Assembly: GCA_021234155.1 (NCBI GenBank)
Contig: JAJEKV010000079.1
Coordinates: forward strand, 2,238,789 to 2,302,788
Direction of reading: 5' to 3'
Source: Isoetes taiwanensis
Lineage: Eukaryota > Streptophyta > Lycopodiopsida > Isoetales > Isoetaceae
DNA length: 64,000 nucleotides
The position numbers were made by a program, and so were the translations under genes. A model generated the notes under the pieces. That model saw only the letters and a list, made by a program, of their open reading frames with translations, ran no database searches and was not told the origin of the DNA. Position 1 is the stretch's first letter, and each line of letters starts with the position of its first letter. Shown in pieces: positions 54,895 to 64,000 of this stretch.

Positions 54895-56300
54895 TAAATT
54901 GAATGAGGATGGACCACAAGGGATCTTGCCTACTGACACCCAAATTTTTGGATCTCCTGGGTTTACTGTTCCCACGCAAATGCCTTGTTCACAGCCCTCT
55001 GCTGTACTGCCAGGACATGCTTATTCTTATGCCCCACCACTTTACACCTAGGTTGATGTCCCGCCGTCAACTGCGCACAACCTCAAACTTACCTATCCGG
55101 CTTTTGGGAATGCGAAAGGAAAGCCCATCCTCGATCAGAGTGCTCAGGCACACATGGAAAATTTGAAGCTCTGGTTATCTTAAATGGCCACTCTCAGCCA
55201 CAGCTCAAGTTTCCATGCTGCGCGGAGCACCTCATCAATGGCTCATGGCCAATAAAAGTCATTGGAAATAAAACTGGCAAGACATTAAGACAGCTTTTCT
55301 GTCATATTATGGTACCATCGATGATGATCAACAACTTCTCAAGCAACTCAATGACCTTCAACAACAACCCACGGAGTTTGCCCGTGATTTTGCTGATCGT
55401 CTGCATATCTTGGTTACAAGTTCAAGGAATACCCCACGCAGAGTCAGATCTTAGTTTGGCTTCTGCAGGGCCTCCCTCCCGCGATTTGTCTTATGACAGA
55501 ATACTTGCGACCCAAGACGCTGGATCACGCTATCGAACCTGTGGTATTCCTCTCACAGATCTCCCTTTCATTCCTCCTATTATGGTTCCACAAAACACGG
55601 TTCAACCTCATCAATCTTTCCCACCACAAAGAAGTCAAATTTTGTGCCACATTTGTAAGTATCAAGGCCATCTAGCCAATGAATGCAATTCTATGAATGG
55701 TCCTCCTCACTGCAAACGTTGCAATATGTGCAATCATGCTACTGAAGAATGCACGCACTCTCATCCCATGCCTTTTCACCAAAAAATGGCCTTTCAAGTT
55801 CAAACAACGCCTCAGCAATATCAACTGCCTCAGCTTATCCACAACAACAGCAATATCCACAACCTCAGCCACCTCAGCAATCATGAGGCCAAAGCTCACG
55901 CACTCCTTTTGATCCTGCGAAAGCTCAATGTTATCACTGTCAGGAGTGGGGCCACACCACCACGGCATGCCCACAACTCAAGTTCAAGTCCAACTTCCAG
56001 GCACTAATCAAACGGCCTCGGTACGCCTCACATTGAAAAAAACCACCTTGTGCACCTCAATAGCAGAGGACCCAACAAACTCCTCCACCTGATGTATTGG
56101 ACCAACAAGCTCAAGAAGAGATCTATCAAGCTCTCAATCCTCCGGTACAACAGTCCAACTGGGTTGGTCTGGTCTCACACCAGCACCTCGGTACCTGCCG
56201 TTTGATGCTCACGCCTCATGACACGCATGCTACTTTTGCAGTAGACACTGTCCCTCATGAGGAATGTAAGATGGTACATTTTGCCCCTGATCTAGATGAA
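54895..56300 (+). pseudogene. Ty3/gypsy Gag, 3' part with zinc knuckles
   Basis: Resumes the Gag broken at 42188. Recognisable in shifting frames are LTYPAFGNAKGKPILDQSAQ, LRGAPHQWLMANKSHWK, the Gag core FLSYYGTIDDDQQLLKQL then PTEFARDFADRLHILVT, LVWLLQGLPPAICLMTEYLR, and a CCHC knuckle CHICKYQGHLANEC followed by CNMCNHATEECTH. Several stops and frameshifts are present. Protease and RT are not found before 56300, so the element is truncated here. It is a dead Gag, older than the MULE insertion. Confidence 0.8.
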
Positions 56301-56485
56301 GGAAGTTCACGCTAATTTTTAATACAATATATTTGAGCACGGGGATGATAGTAACACAGTGAATATTGAAATAAGCATGGTTACAAGGGTACAAATGACA
56401 ATGATTATACACATTAAAATATTAGGGTTGCAATATCTTGGTGCAATGGCTTGGAGCCATTTGTTGTTTGAATTTATAGAAACCA
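56301..56485. other. No gene seen
   Basis: Spacer between the gypsy Gag relic and the next LTR. Confidence 0.4.
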
Positions 56486-56771
56486 CCAAAGATGGTGGAG
56501 ACTGATACAACAAGGCACTAAGTGGCCGGATGCTAGCCATAGCGGCCGGATCCATGCCCTATAAAAGACAAGAAGTATTGTACAGGAATTTGAGATGCTT
56601 ATGAGTTGTTCTGTTGAACAGGCTTGGGCTCTCGGGAATGCTAAGATATAATATCTGAAGTTATATTCAGTTGATATTATTATTGTTCGTTCCATGATAT
56701 AGTCTATATAGTTGTATTGTATCTAGTATTGAAAGCATCTTCTAATTGATTTATTTCTTATCATCTTCAAT

Positions 56772-56783
56772 TGGTATCAGAGC
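56772..56783 (+). other. copia primer-binding site (tRNA-iMet type)
   Basis: TGGTATCAGAGC, identical to the PBS of the copia element at 23669. Confidence 0.9.
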
Positions 56784-56787
56784 AGTC

Positions 56788-57810
56788 ATGTCAACTAGAT
56801 TAGGTGCTTCTTTACTAAGTGCAGTGGATGTTTTCAAAGGCATTGGAGGTTTTTAGGTGTGGAAAGAGAAAATTAAAGAAATCTTGGAGGTTGAAGATCT
56901 GTGGACCTATGTCATTGGAGATGCTGAAGAGGTTGAACTAGTAAGTGATACAAACAGCAAAAATGAGGCTATCATTTCTCACTGCTGAGAGCTCAAGCTC
57001 AAAAGGAAAAGGAAAAGGTATATCTAGTTCCACCGAGGTAATAGTTGTGATACAAATGTTGTCGCTAAATTGATTGAAGCAAAGGCATTATTACAGTTAA
57101 GCTAGGCGCAAGCATACTCTTAAAGGTATGAGGAATGAGCCCAAGAGGCATTTGGAAATATCTGATAAAAACATATGAAAACAAAACATCCTCTCAGTTG
57201 GATGTTCTGGATAGAGAGTTAAGGAATTTAAAATTCCATGACAATGATGATCTTACTGAGTTTTTCCAGAAGCTGGATAATCTAGTTGCAGACCTGGAGG
57301 CAGCAGGAACAAGAATTACTCAAGATCATCAAAAAATGATCATAGCATGTGCATTCACAAATTTTGATCACTTGTCTACTCTAGTAAGAAATGTAGTAAC
57401 AAATAGAGATCAGGCAGAGCTAATGGTCAAAACAAAATTGAACAAAGTAATGGTAATGATGATCATTCTGAAATTCTATTTGCTGGGAAAGGAAAGACAA
57501 GTACTCAGTTAAAAGCAGGTTAGGGCCATGCTACACTTGCAATCAGTACATACATTTAAAAAATAATTGTCCTAAAAATGCCAGCGCACAAGAAAATAAA
57601 TGCTATAACTGCAATGGATTTGGCCACATGGCAGTAAACCGCTCAAGTCCAAAGGACTTTAATAAAGTCGAGGTATTGATAATCCTAGGGGTAATTCTGG
57701 AAGAGAAAGAGGTCAAAACTTCAGAGGGAGAGGCAGAAAGAGAAACCCTGCAGTAAACATGGCAAAAAATGTAACTCTTGCCGAGGAAGAAGATGTTGAA
57801 ACATGTCTTG
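56788..57810 (+). pseudogene. copia Gag, degenerate
   Basis: ATG 56788 reads MSTRLGASLLSAVDVFKGIG, then TAG in place of a codon before VWKEKIKEILEVEDLWTYVI. After frame damage, 57135-57512 gives the UBN2 Gag core GIWKYLIKTYENKTSSQLDV, then NLKFHDNDDLTEFFQKLDNL. Two zinc knuckles follow in another frame: CYTCNQYIHLKNNC and CYNCNGFGHMAVNR, the second with Arg in place of the last Cys. Multiple stops and shifts make it non-functional. Confidence 0.85.
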
Positions 57811-57960
57811 CTGCATTGCACCCTACCTGGCTTGCCTTGTGGTCACATATCTTGCACTCACAGGTGCAATCTGCAGTGTGCACCATGGAATTTTTCTTCA
57901 TATTCTTCACCCCTTCCCTCAGCATTGATATCCTCTCATGATAGACGCAACAACAGGTAT

Positions 57961-58269
57961 TGAATTCAGATAACTTTACAACAAAGTAAGGCTTTAATTT
58001 CTCAAAGGCTCTCTGCTAAATTTGAACATCTGGATTGTCTTGCTTGAAACTAGTGAAGAATTTTGTCCGAAAAATAAGAATAGAAAACTACTTAGTAAAT
58101 GCAAATGCTAATGCTAATACCACTAGTGAAACAAATGCTAATAAATAGCAACTTAGAACTAATTGTTGATTCCATTAGCATTACAACTTAACCCTTAGCA
58201 AACCAAACTACTAACCAATGCTAGGTTGTTGGGCCTATAGTGGTAGATTGGCTTTACTAACTACAGATT
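57961..58269. other. No gene seen
   Basis: AT-rich sequence with AATGCTAATGC-type short repeats preceding the minisatellite. Confidence 0.4.
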
Positions 58270-58279
58270 TAGTGTAGTG

Positions 58280-58412
58280 CTAACATTGACAAAATTACTA
58301 ACAGTGGCACCAACATTAACGAAATTAGTAACGTTAGCGCTACCATTAACAAAATCACTAACACTGACACTAACATCAACACAATTACTAAAAGTGACAC
58401 TAACATTATAAA
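58280..58412 (+). repeat. 30-bp minisatellite, about 4.3 copies
   Basis: Unit ACATTrACAAAATTACTAAC..TGrCACTA is repeated in tandem with mutations. A minus-strand open frame through it (NFVNVSATVS-like) only reflects the repeat. Confidence 0.85.
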
Positions 58413-58615
58413 GGTTCGAAACCTTAGCACTTTCACAAAAAAGGCTCAATTATCAACCATCAATAGCACTAAAACTTGCTAGAATGATAAGAACGTGTAG
58501 ACTAATTTGATTAGCAGACACAATTCATATTAGTATCAGTACATCAAAACTTATAATACTAGTAATTAGTAAACTTGAAAAATACTTAGTAAAGAACTTT
58601 TTTTACAAATAGTAT

Positions 58616-58790
58616 ACCTGGCTCATATCAAAGTAATGTGTTGGATGCTTGGGATGTTTTCCTCTACCAGATCTGACGTCCTTGAAGTTAGGTGAAACTC
58701 TAATCACTTCTTGGCTCAGGGAATCCTTTCTCTTCTTCCTTCCCCCAAGAGCCCATAATGCATTTTTATTCCTAATTGCAGCAGGTGCTT
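58616..58790 (-). other. Exon-like fragment, unidentified
   Basis: Minus-strand reading APAAIRNKNALWALGGRKKR, then KDSLSQEVIRVSPNFKD and KHPKHPTHYFDMSQ, ends at a donor-like CAG|GTATAC. Basic and exon-like, but I cannot place it in a family. The hAT-type MITE lies just upstream on this strand. Confidence 0.35.
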
Positions 58791-58843
58791 TTTAGCTTTG
58801 GAACAATTCCTTGGATGAATTCCTAAAGCCTTGGCAGCTAATC

Positions 58844-59089
58844 CAAGGGGGATTCACTCATGTATAAGGGGGATATGTCATCTGCGTGCATGGGGTGGCA
58901 AAAACCCCCTTGTATATGGATCTTTAAAAGCAAAATTTGACCCCTTTCGAATAAAAATTACCCAGGATAATGCAAAAAATACCAGAAAAAGGATCCCCTG
59001 CCGACCGTATATATACGAAAATGGGTCCAAAAAACCCCTTTCCCGTGCATGCAGATGGGTTATACGCCCAAAACTGTGAACCCCCCTTG
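58844..59089. mobile_element. 246-bp hAT-type MITE, 8-bp TSD
   Basis: Ends CAAGGGGGATTCAC...GTGAACCCCCCTTG, with a second paired block (CATCTGCGTGCATG / CATGCAGATG). Direct duplication AGCTAATC lies at 58836-58843 and 59090-59097. The 8-bp TSD and CA-initial TIR indicate the hAT superfamily. No coding. Confidence 0.85.
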
Positions 59090-59132
59090 AGCTAATCTTT
59101 TGCTTCCATGCCTGACCTTCCAAGTGCCATGA

Positions 59133-59500
59133 CTAATCTTTGCCCTTTTTCTTTGCTAATTTGTCATTGGACTCCACTCCTTTCATATGTTGTATGGTTT
59201 CTTGGATGCTACCGACAATTTTACTGTGAACAATCTTTTCCTTATCAGAGACTGCAACCTGCATAACTTTGTTGTTCTCCACTAGATGCCATACTTCTTT
59301 CTTCTGGTCTGTAGACATCGAACTTGTCAAATTTAAAAACATTTTTGTGATTATGGGGGCTGCATGTTGCAGTTGCTTTTTCGAGTGCTCAATACTCCAA
59401 TCTAAATTTTCATTTCACAATCGTTGCCTCATCTTGCTTGCTCTTTGCCGTTGCTTCTGCAAATGCCATTTCTGCCTCCTGTCTTCGTCATTAGTCATTG
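59133..59500 (-). other. Protein-like minus-strand stretch, unidentified
   Basis: 59342-59133 reads MFLNLTSSMSTDQKKEVWHL, then QVAVSDKEKIVHSKIVGSIQ and a Lys-rich end (KLAKKKGKD*). Upstream, in two frames, EAEMAFAEATAKSKQDEATI and LDWSIEHSKKQLQHAAPIIT look like the same helical protein with a frameshift near 59410. Charged and helix-rich, but no family recognised. Possibly a degraded exon of the same unknown gene as 58616-58790. Confidence 0.35.
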
Positions 59501-60339
59501 GATCACAAGAAGCCTGAACAAAAACTGGATGGAAAGAAAGAAATAAGATCTCTCTCCCTCGAGAAAGGGAAAATCAACCATGCCCTGATATTCTCGCTAA
59601 TTTTGAATTTCCCTCTTCCCCTAATACTAAAAAATAGTGCTAATTTGGGTGGACAAAAGGACACAAAAAATGAGACACCGTAAGATGCAAGGACCCGGTA
59701 GGACATTACCCAATCTTTGTTATCTTCCATATGAGTCTTCCTTGGTCACTCTTTTCTATTCAATGCCACCATGCAGGAATGTAAAAGCACTTTAATCTCA
59801 AACTGGACAAGAAAAAGAACAGGTCATTCTGAGTCACTTAAGATTCTAAAGCTTTATATTTACCATTACTTTGAAGTCATCGGAGAAAGCCCCAGAAGCA
59901 TCTTTGCTGGAGGTAGAACTGTGTCACATGGCAACGCACTTTCCAATGGCATTAAGCTTAGATGCAAAGCGAGTATAACATTCTAATCTAATCATTTAAA
60001 CTGAGAAAGTAACCTAGCAACTTAATCTAAAATTTTGATTGAAACGAAAACTTCTAGAGTCTCCGTGTCATAGATAAAGATATATGATGAACAAGTTGAA
60101 CTAGAAGTTGCATTGTAGAGATACCATAAACAATCTAATCCAAACATTGACCAAATTGTTGAAATCCTATCGCCACAACCAAATCTTTGGACTTTGAAAA
60201 AATTACGAATGGCCAGAATGCCGTACCAATTCAATTTGTGTTTTTAAAGATCAACTCGATTACGAATTTTGCCAGGGGCGGTCATAACTAAGTCAGCATA
60301 TGAATAGTCTAGCACTTTCTTGAATTTTTATGACCGTAG
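59501..60339. other. No gene seen
   Basis: AT-rich spacer. Short open stretches show no recognisable motif. Confidence 0.4.
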
Positions 60340-60684
60340 ATGAAATCCAACGATTCTAAGGCTCTCCACGTGCACAAAAATCCTAGCTGGCTACAAGTGG
60401 ACAAAGCAAAGCTTCAGTTGAATTCTTCTCATATGAATTCACATTCAAAAATACCTATACCAGCAAGGATGGTTCAGCAGATCAAAAAATTAAATGAGTC
60501 TACTTCTATTGACTCACAGTTGACTAAACCTACAAGTCAAATCATTGAAGATATGACTCAAGAATTATCTCAGCACCAAGTCAACCTTCAAGTCAACTGT
60601 CAAAATCCTTTTCAGGTATTAACTGACCTTAATGGTAATCTAGATTCTGAATTAACACTAGAGTGGTCAGGTGATGGACCATAA
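60340..60684 (+). other. Open stretch, possibly a retroelement ORF1 tail
   Basis: 114 codons. IPARMVQQIKKLNES...NPFQVLTDLNGNLDSELTLE resembles the linker and NxFxVL-type end of plant LINE ORF1 proteins, but this is weak. Its 5' 70 bp (CCAACGATTCTAAGG..CTCCAC) match a dispersed repeat at 31850. The ATGGACCATAAATGGTCCAT palindrome at its end recurs with changes near 21090 and 33090. Confidence 0.3.
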
Positions 60685-60739
60685 ATGGTCCATTTAAAGA
60701 GTTCACTTTAAAATTCATACAAAATCACGAAGCGTGCAC

Positions 60740-61290
60740 TTCTAGGACATCCTAGAACATGCTAGCACATTCTAGAACATTTTAGACCATTGTAGAACTT
60801 TCTAGAGTAGTGTAGAACTTTATAGGTCTAGAACATTCCAGAACTTTCTAGACCATCATAGAACTTTTTGGAACATCCTAAAATAACCTAGAGATTAGGT
60901 GGACACCCTAGAGATTAGGCGAACCATTAGCATTCCAAAGAGCCTTAACAATGATTGAGGTGCTTACCCACCCACGAGCATCTCGAAGATTCAAGATTAG
61001 TGTTGAACCGAATTATCCATCCTCATGTCAAAGGCCCCTTTACATACTGGAAAAGGAGCCTCTTTTCTACTCGAATGCATGTGGGATATTTGTTTATACC
61101 CTAACATTCTAGAATATTTAGGAACTTTTTTAGAACATTCCAGAACTTTCTAAAATATCCTAGAATATCCTAGGACTCTCTAGAATTGTTAAGAATATTC
61201 TAGAACTTTTTAGATGCTATATAATGTTCTAGAAGTTTCTAAAACTTTTTAGAACATGCCAGGCTAGAACATTCTCGAGCACCCTAGAGA
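60740..61290. promoter_or_regulatory. Array of GAAnnTTC motifs (heat-shock-element-like)
   Basis: About 550 bp are filled with TCTAGAACATTCTAGAACTTT-like words. Perfect alternating HSE units include GAAcaTTCcaGAActTTC at 60831-60848 and again at 61133-61150, and GAAtaTTCtaGAA at 61193-61205. Two-unit pairs lie at 60770-60777, 60795-60802, 61107-61114 and 61267-61274. The non-repeat gap 60900-61095 separates two blocks. Heat-shock factor trimers bind nGAAnnTTCnnGAAn. Whether this array drives anything is unknown; no gene start is recognised next to it. Confidence 0.6.
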
Positions 61291-62031
61291 CATATGTGGA
61301 CCAGTCGCGTTTGAGATAATCTTAACAAGAAAAAAGCACACAATCGAAGAAAGAAAGTGAGAAGAGTTGGTTAAGAGGTTTCCTTTCAGATCCCCCTTGC
61401 GAGGGTGATGGGGATGGGTGTTCGATTCAAAAGTCTCAATTCATGTTTGTGCAAACGTGCGGAAAAAAAAATTTCTCCTCTGCATATTCTAACAAAATGG
61501 CAGTATATCAAGATAACATTTCTTTTCGCACCATGGTTACAATGCGAGATAGGCCACCCCACAATTTAACAAACACTCAATTTCGCACTGTGGTCATGGT
61601 GCGATATGCGAAGCAGGCCGATACGAATATAGAATACATACAACTAAATAATACATAATATAGGAACTAAAACTTTTTCATTCAAAAAAAAAATAAACAG
61701 TTTACATGACTTTGTCAAGGCAACATCTTGGCACATTATTGCCACGCTCTCTCTATGCACAGCACATTTTCACAAAACTTGACCATGTGATTTTCAGCTG
61801 CCAAAAAAAGAGATGAAAAAGTTGCCACGTCCAAAAATTAGTGCAATCCACATCATTGAGCAGACCCTGGCGTGCAAAGGCTGAAATAATTATAGTGCAT
61901 GAGACTACATTCCTTTCAAGCATTTGTTAAGAGAAATTAAAGCCTTAAGATAAGGTGCCCTGGAATGGCTCACTTACCAGCGCTTACATTAAGAAATAAA
62001 GACATTGTCGTAGCATAGCCTAGTGCAGCAG
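61291..62031. other. No gene seen
   Basis: Mixed sequence with TTTGTGCAAACGTGC at 61445, shared with 31948. Short open stretch 61443-61658 is without recognisable family. Confidence 0.4.
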
Positions 62032-63595
62032 TGTGACGTCCCCTACTCGTATACGGTGCACCCACCGTATACAAACAGGAGTTCATCCCCCATACCAGTT
62101 CCATACTGATACAGGGCCCTCCACATAGCACTGCACCCGTAACGAGTCTTAGTGGGAAGAGTGAAGGGGTCATTTTACCCTGTCTCCCTCAGGGCCTACC
62201 TAGATGCGGAAGCGTAAACATACATGTCAGTATACAACATAATCACATATCCACCTCGAAGGGTGGTACATCAACATCTGCATAGACAAGGATCAGCACA
62301 AAACATATGGGTTCCTACCCAAGGCTCAGACTCGAAGGAATGACTGACGGCTTGGGTCTCCAGAGTTCCTTGCAGACAGAATTTATGGCAATGGATTTGG
62401 CTGGCATATGAACATGGCTTAGGGTGGTCCACTCCATCCGCCCCTCCTGTGCACACTTTGCAGAGTAGGTTGAAAAGTGTTGGGACCTGACTGTAGCCCG
62501 CCGGATGCATAGCCAAAGGGGCTATTCCTGGGTTGCATCTCCCCAGTTCCGATGGGGCAGGTAGGGATCACTCCCTCCAGAGGTCTACATGCTGACTCAA
62601 GGTGACTAGAGGGCCACTGCCCTTGTTCGACTGAACCCACTGGAAAGTGAACACCACTCCACGGGTGTCGAGCCCATGCCTTGCCCGCACTCAGTGGCAA
62701 GCCATTAGACCTAGTCACAATGATCCCTGGTAGGCCTTACACACCAGAGGGATCGTTCAAGAGTCAGAACACGAACCTCCTTCTTAGCCAGTCTGGCCCC
62801 TTCACCCACAACCAGGTGTGGATCTTGTACACAGGCCGAATCTACAGTGTGCTAGAGAGGCTAATCTAGGAGCATCAACTACCAAGCTTTGGGGTCTCTA
62901 CCCCCCTTCCCAATACAAGGAGTTCACAGAGATACATCATCCATATACATCACAGAAGAACTAAAGAACTAAATCTAATCTATATCATAGAGTTAGGTTC
63001 TTTAGTTAGTGTCTGGTATCTGAGAATCTAAATGGCTGCTATGGGCAATTTAATAGGCTAAACCTACTGATACAATGACTGGAAGACGGTTTAGGCTATT
63101 AAATTGACTAAATACCTGATCCTTGTGTTGCTCCTCCTGACCTGAGTTCGACCATCCTGCTGAACTGCTTGAATAATGGTGCAATTCGCTCAGACAGAGT
63201 TCTGGGAGGCGGTTTTGACCCCTTGAGCAAGCAAAACAAAGCTCTAAAAACCTATGGACGAAAATAGCAAGTTAGGGTTTCTCCTACCTAAATAGACAAG
63301 GGGTTAGGGCTAGGGTTTCCAATTATCCCTTTAAGCATGTGGGATAATTGGGTATGGCCCACTTGCCTTTGATGGCTAGGTGGCATAAAGGTATCCACAT
63401 GGGAAAATGTGCACCTTGATAAATGTGCACATTGGTAAATGTGCACATTAATAAATGCACATACCTTGCAAGTTGCCCCCTAGGGGCTACCCGCCTAGCT
63501 ACACGTCGGCGTACACGTCAGTCGGGGTGGCGTGTACGCATGATGAGGCAGTACAGTATACGTCCTGGGACCGTATACTATGCTGGAACGTCACA
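62032..63595 (-). repeat. Ty3/gypsy LTR (3' LTR of an element extending right)
   Basis: 1,564 bp with ends TGTGACGTCCC...GGAACGTCACA. On the minus strand it is directly preceded by a polypurine tract, CAAGGTGGGGAGAA (63596-63609), the usual gypsy PPT. This is therefore the 3' LTR of a minus-oriented element whose body lies to the right. GTATACGGTG...CACCGTATAC (about 62058-62081) and AGTATACG...CGTATACT near the other end form palindromes at both LTR ends. The second LTR and the TSD are outside the window. Confidence 0.8.
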
Positions 63596-64000
63596 TTCTC
63601 CCCACCTTGAAATGATGCTGTCCGCAGCATCGTGGATCTCCCCACCTTGGAATCTTCCTAACCTGCAATCAACTTGATGCATACAATATACTACTATGAT
63701 ACTTACACATTTATTATGATTACCTTAAGGTAATATTTTTATAACATTATTACGCCCTTATCTTATGAAATAACTTATCACTTCGTAACATCATTAAAAC
63801 TAGTTACTCAATAGATTCACTTATCACGACATTTTAGTTTATCAAAATTTTAATATCTTATATTATAATGTTTTGCTGTAATTCTTGGATCCAGCCCTAA
63901 TTTGGATGGCTGAGATCCCTCGGTGTATTTGCAAGGTCGAGATTTGGTTACTTTTCCTTCTTGGGTCGGGGAGCTTTGAACGGTGCAGAGCTCCGGTGCA
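63596..64000 (-). mobile_element. 3' internal end of the gypsy element
   Basis: Two near-copies of CAAGGTGGGGAGA (63596-63609 and 63636-63650 in minus reading) precede the LTR. A minus-strand basic tail, SSAPFKAPRPKKEK*, at about 63998-63947 might be the Pol C-terminus. The remainder is AT-rich and non-coding. Confidence 0.5.

Larger units (their letters stand above)
56486..57960 (+). mobile_element. Truncated Ty1/copia element, 5' end only
   Basis: An LTR-like region with a TATA box (CCCTATAAAAG at about 56558-56568) ends near 56768, just before the PBS TGGTATCAGAGC (56772). The LTR's left edge is not certain. Gag follows and homology is lost after about 57810. No protease, RT or 3' LTR is present. 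Confidence 0.7.

Noticed and set aside
62271-62718. Minus-strand open frames in the GC-rich region
   Set aside because: They lie entirely inside the gypsy LTR and show no family motif.
1-64000. CRISPR arrays, bacterial operons, prophage
   Set aside because: Repeats are tandem or transposon-derived, introns and plant families are present, and there are no spacer-repeat alternations.
1-64000. tRNA, rRNA or snRNA genes
   Set aside because: I saw no cloverleaf with A/B boxes nor recognisable rRNA/snRNA sequence. A tRNAscan/Infernal run would be decisive.

Overview
This window looks like nuclear DNA from a land plant with a large, repeat-rich genome. The evidence is PLS-type pentatricopeptide repeats, an LRR receptor-like gene, a plant CPSF73-I copy, an N-terminal remorin fragment, Ty1/copia and Ty3/gypsy elements with plant-type primer-binding sites, a plant L1-like LINE and a MURA-type Mutator element. 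A fern or another early-diverging lineage is my guess from the style of the PPR and retroelement proteins; nothing in the window proves it. I see no intact host gene. Every recognisable host gene is a fragment or a pseudogene.

Layout. 1-1.4 kb: a frameshifted PPR gene (minus). 2.9-4.7 kb: decayed PPR repeats with a 311-bp tandem duplication. 4.8-6.7 kb: short exon fragments of three unrelated genes (RAWUL/DRIP-like, 4-coumarate:CoA ligase-like, NDUFAF6-like). A textbook Helitron 3' end lies 3 kb downstream at 9730, which suggests gene capture. 11.7-13.3 kb: an LRR receptor-like pseudogene. 13.7-14.2 kb: a foldback transposon with 147-bp arms. 14.7-15.5 kb: tandem arrays. 16.6 kb: a LINE RT relic. 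17.8-18.8 and 40.5-41.6 kb: two copies of a hairpin-rich repeat. 19.3-19.7 kb: two exons of a remorin N-terminus. 21.9-27.5 kb: a CPSF73-I pseudogene split by a copia element, whose 5' LTR itself carries a MITE. 27.9-31.8 kb: a 3.9-kb hAT-like element just upstream of CPSF73. 34.6-37.5 kb: a very young non-autonomous LTR element. 37.8-39.4 kb: 370-bp and 180-bp tandem repeats.

42-56 kb is a nested stack. A gypsy gag holds a 12.7-kb MULE, the MULE holds an 8.8-kb LINE, and the LINE holds an LTR-element fragment. A solo LTR also sits in the MULE's right TIR. The LINE carries three related small ORFs ahead of ORF1. 56.5-58 kb: a truncated copia. 58.8-59.1 kb: a hAT-type MITE. 60.7-61.3 kb: an array of GAAnnTTC motifs that reads as dense heat-shock elements. 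62.0-64.0 kb: the 3' LTR and end of a gypsy element that runs off the right edge.

The genes do not form a pathway. The region is best read as a record of successive insertions, captures and duplications. Target-site duplications fix the relative order of many of them.
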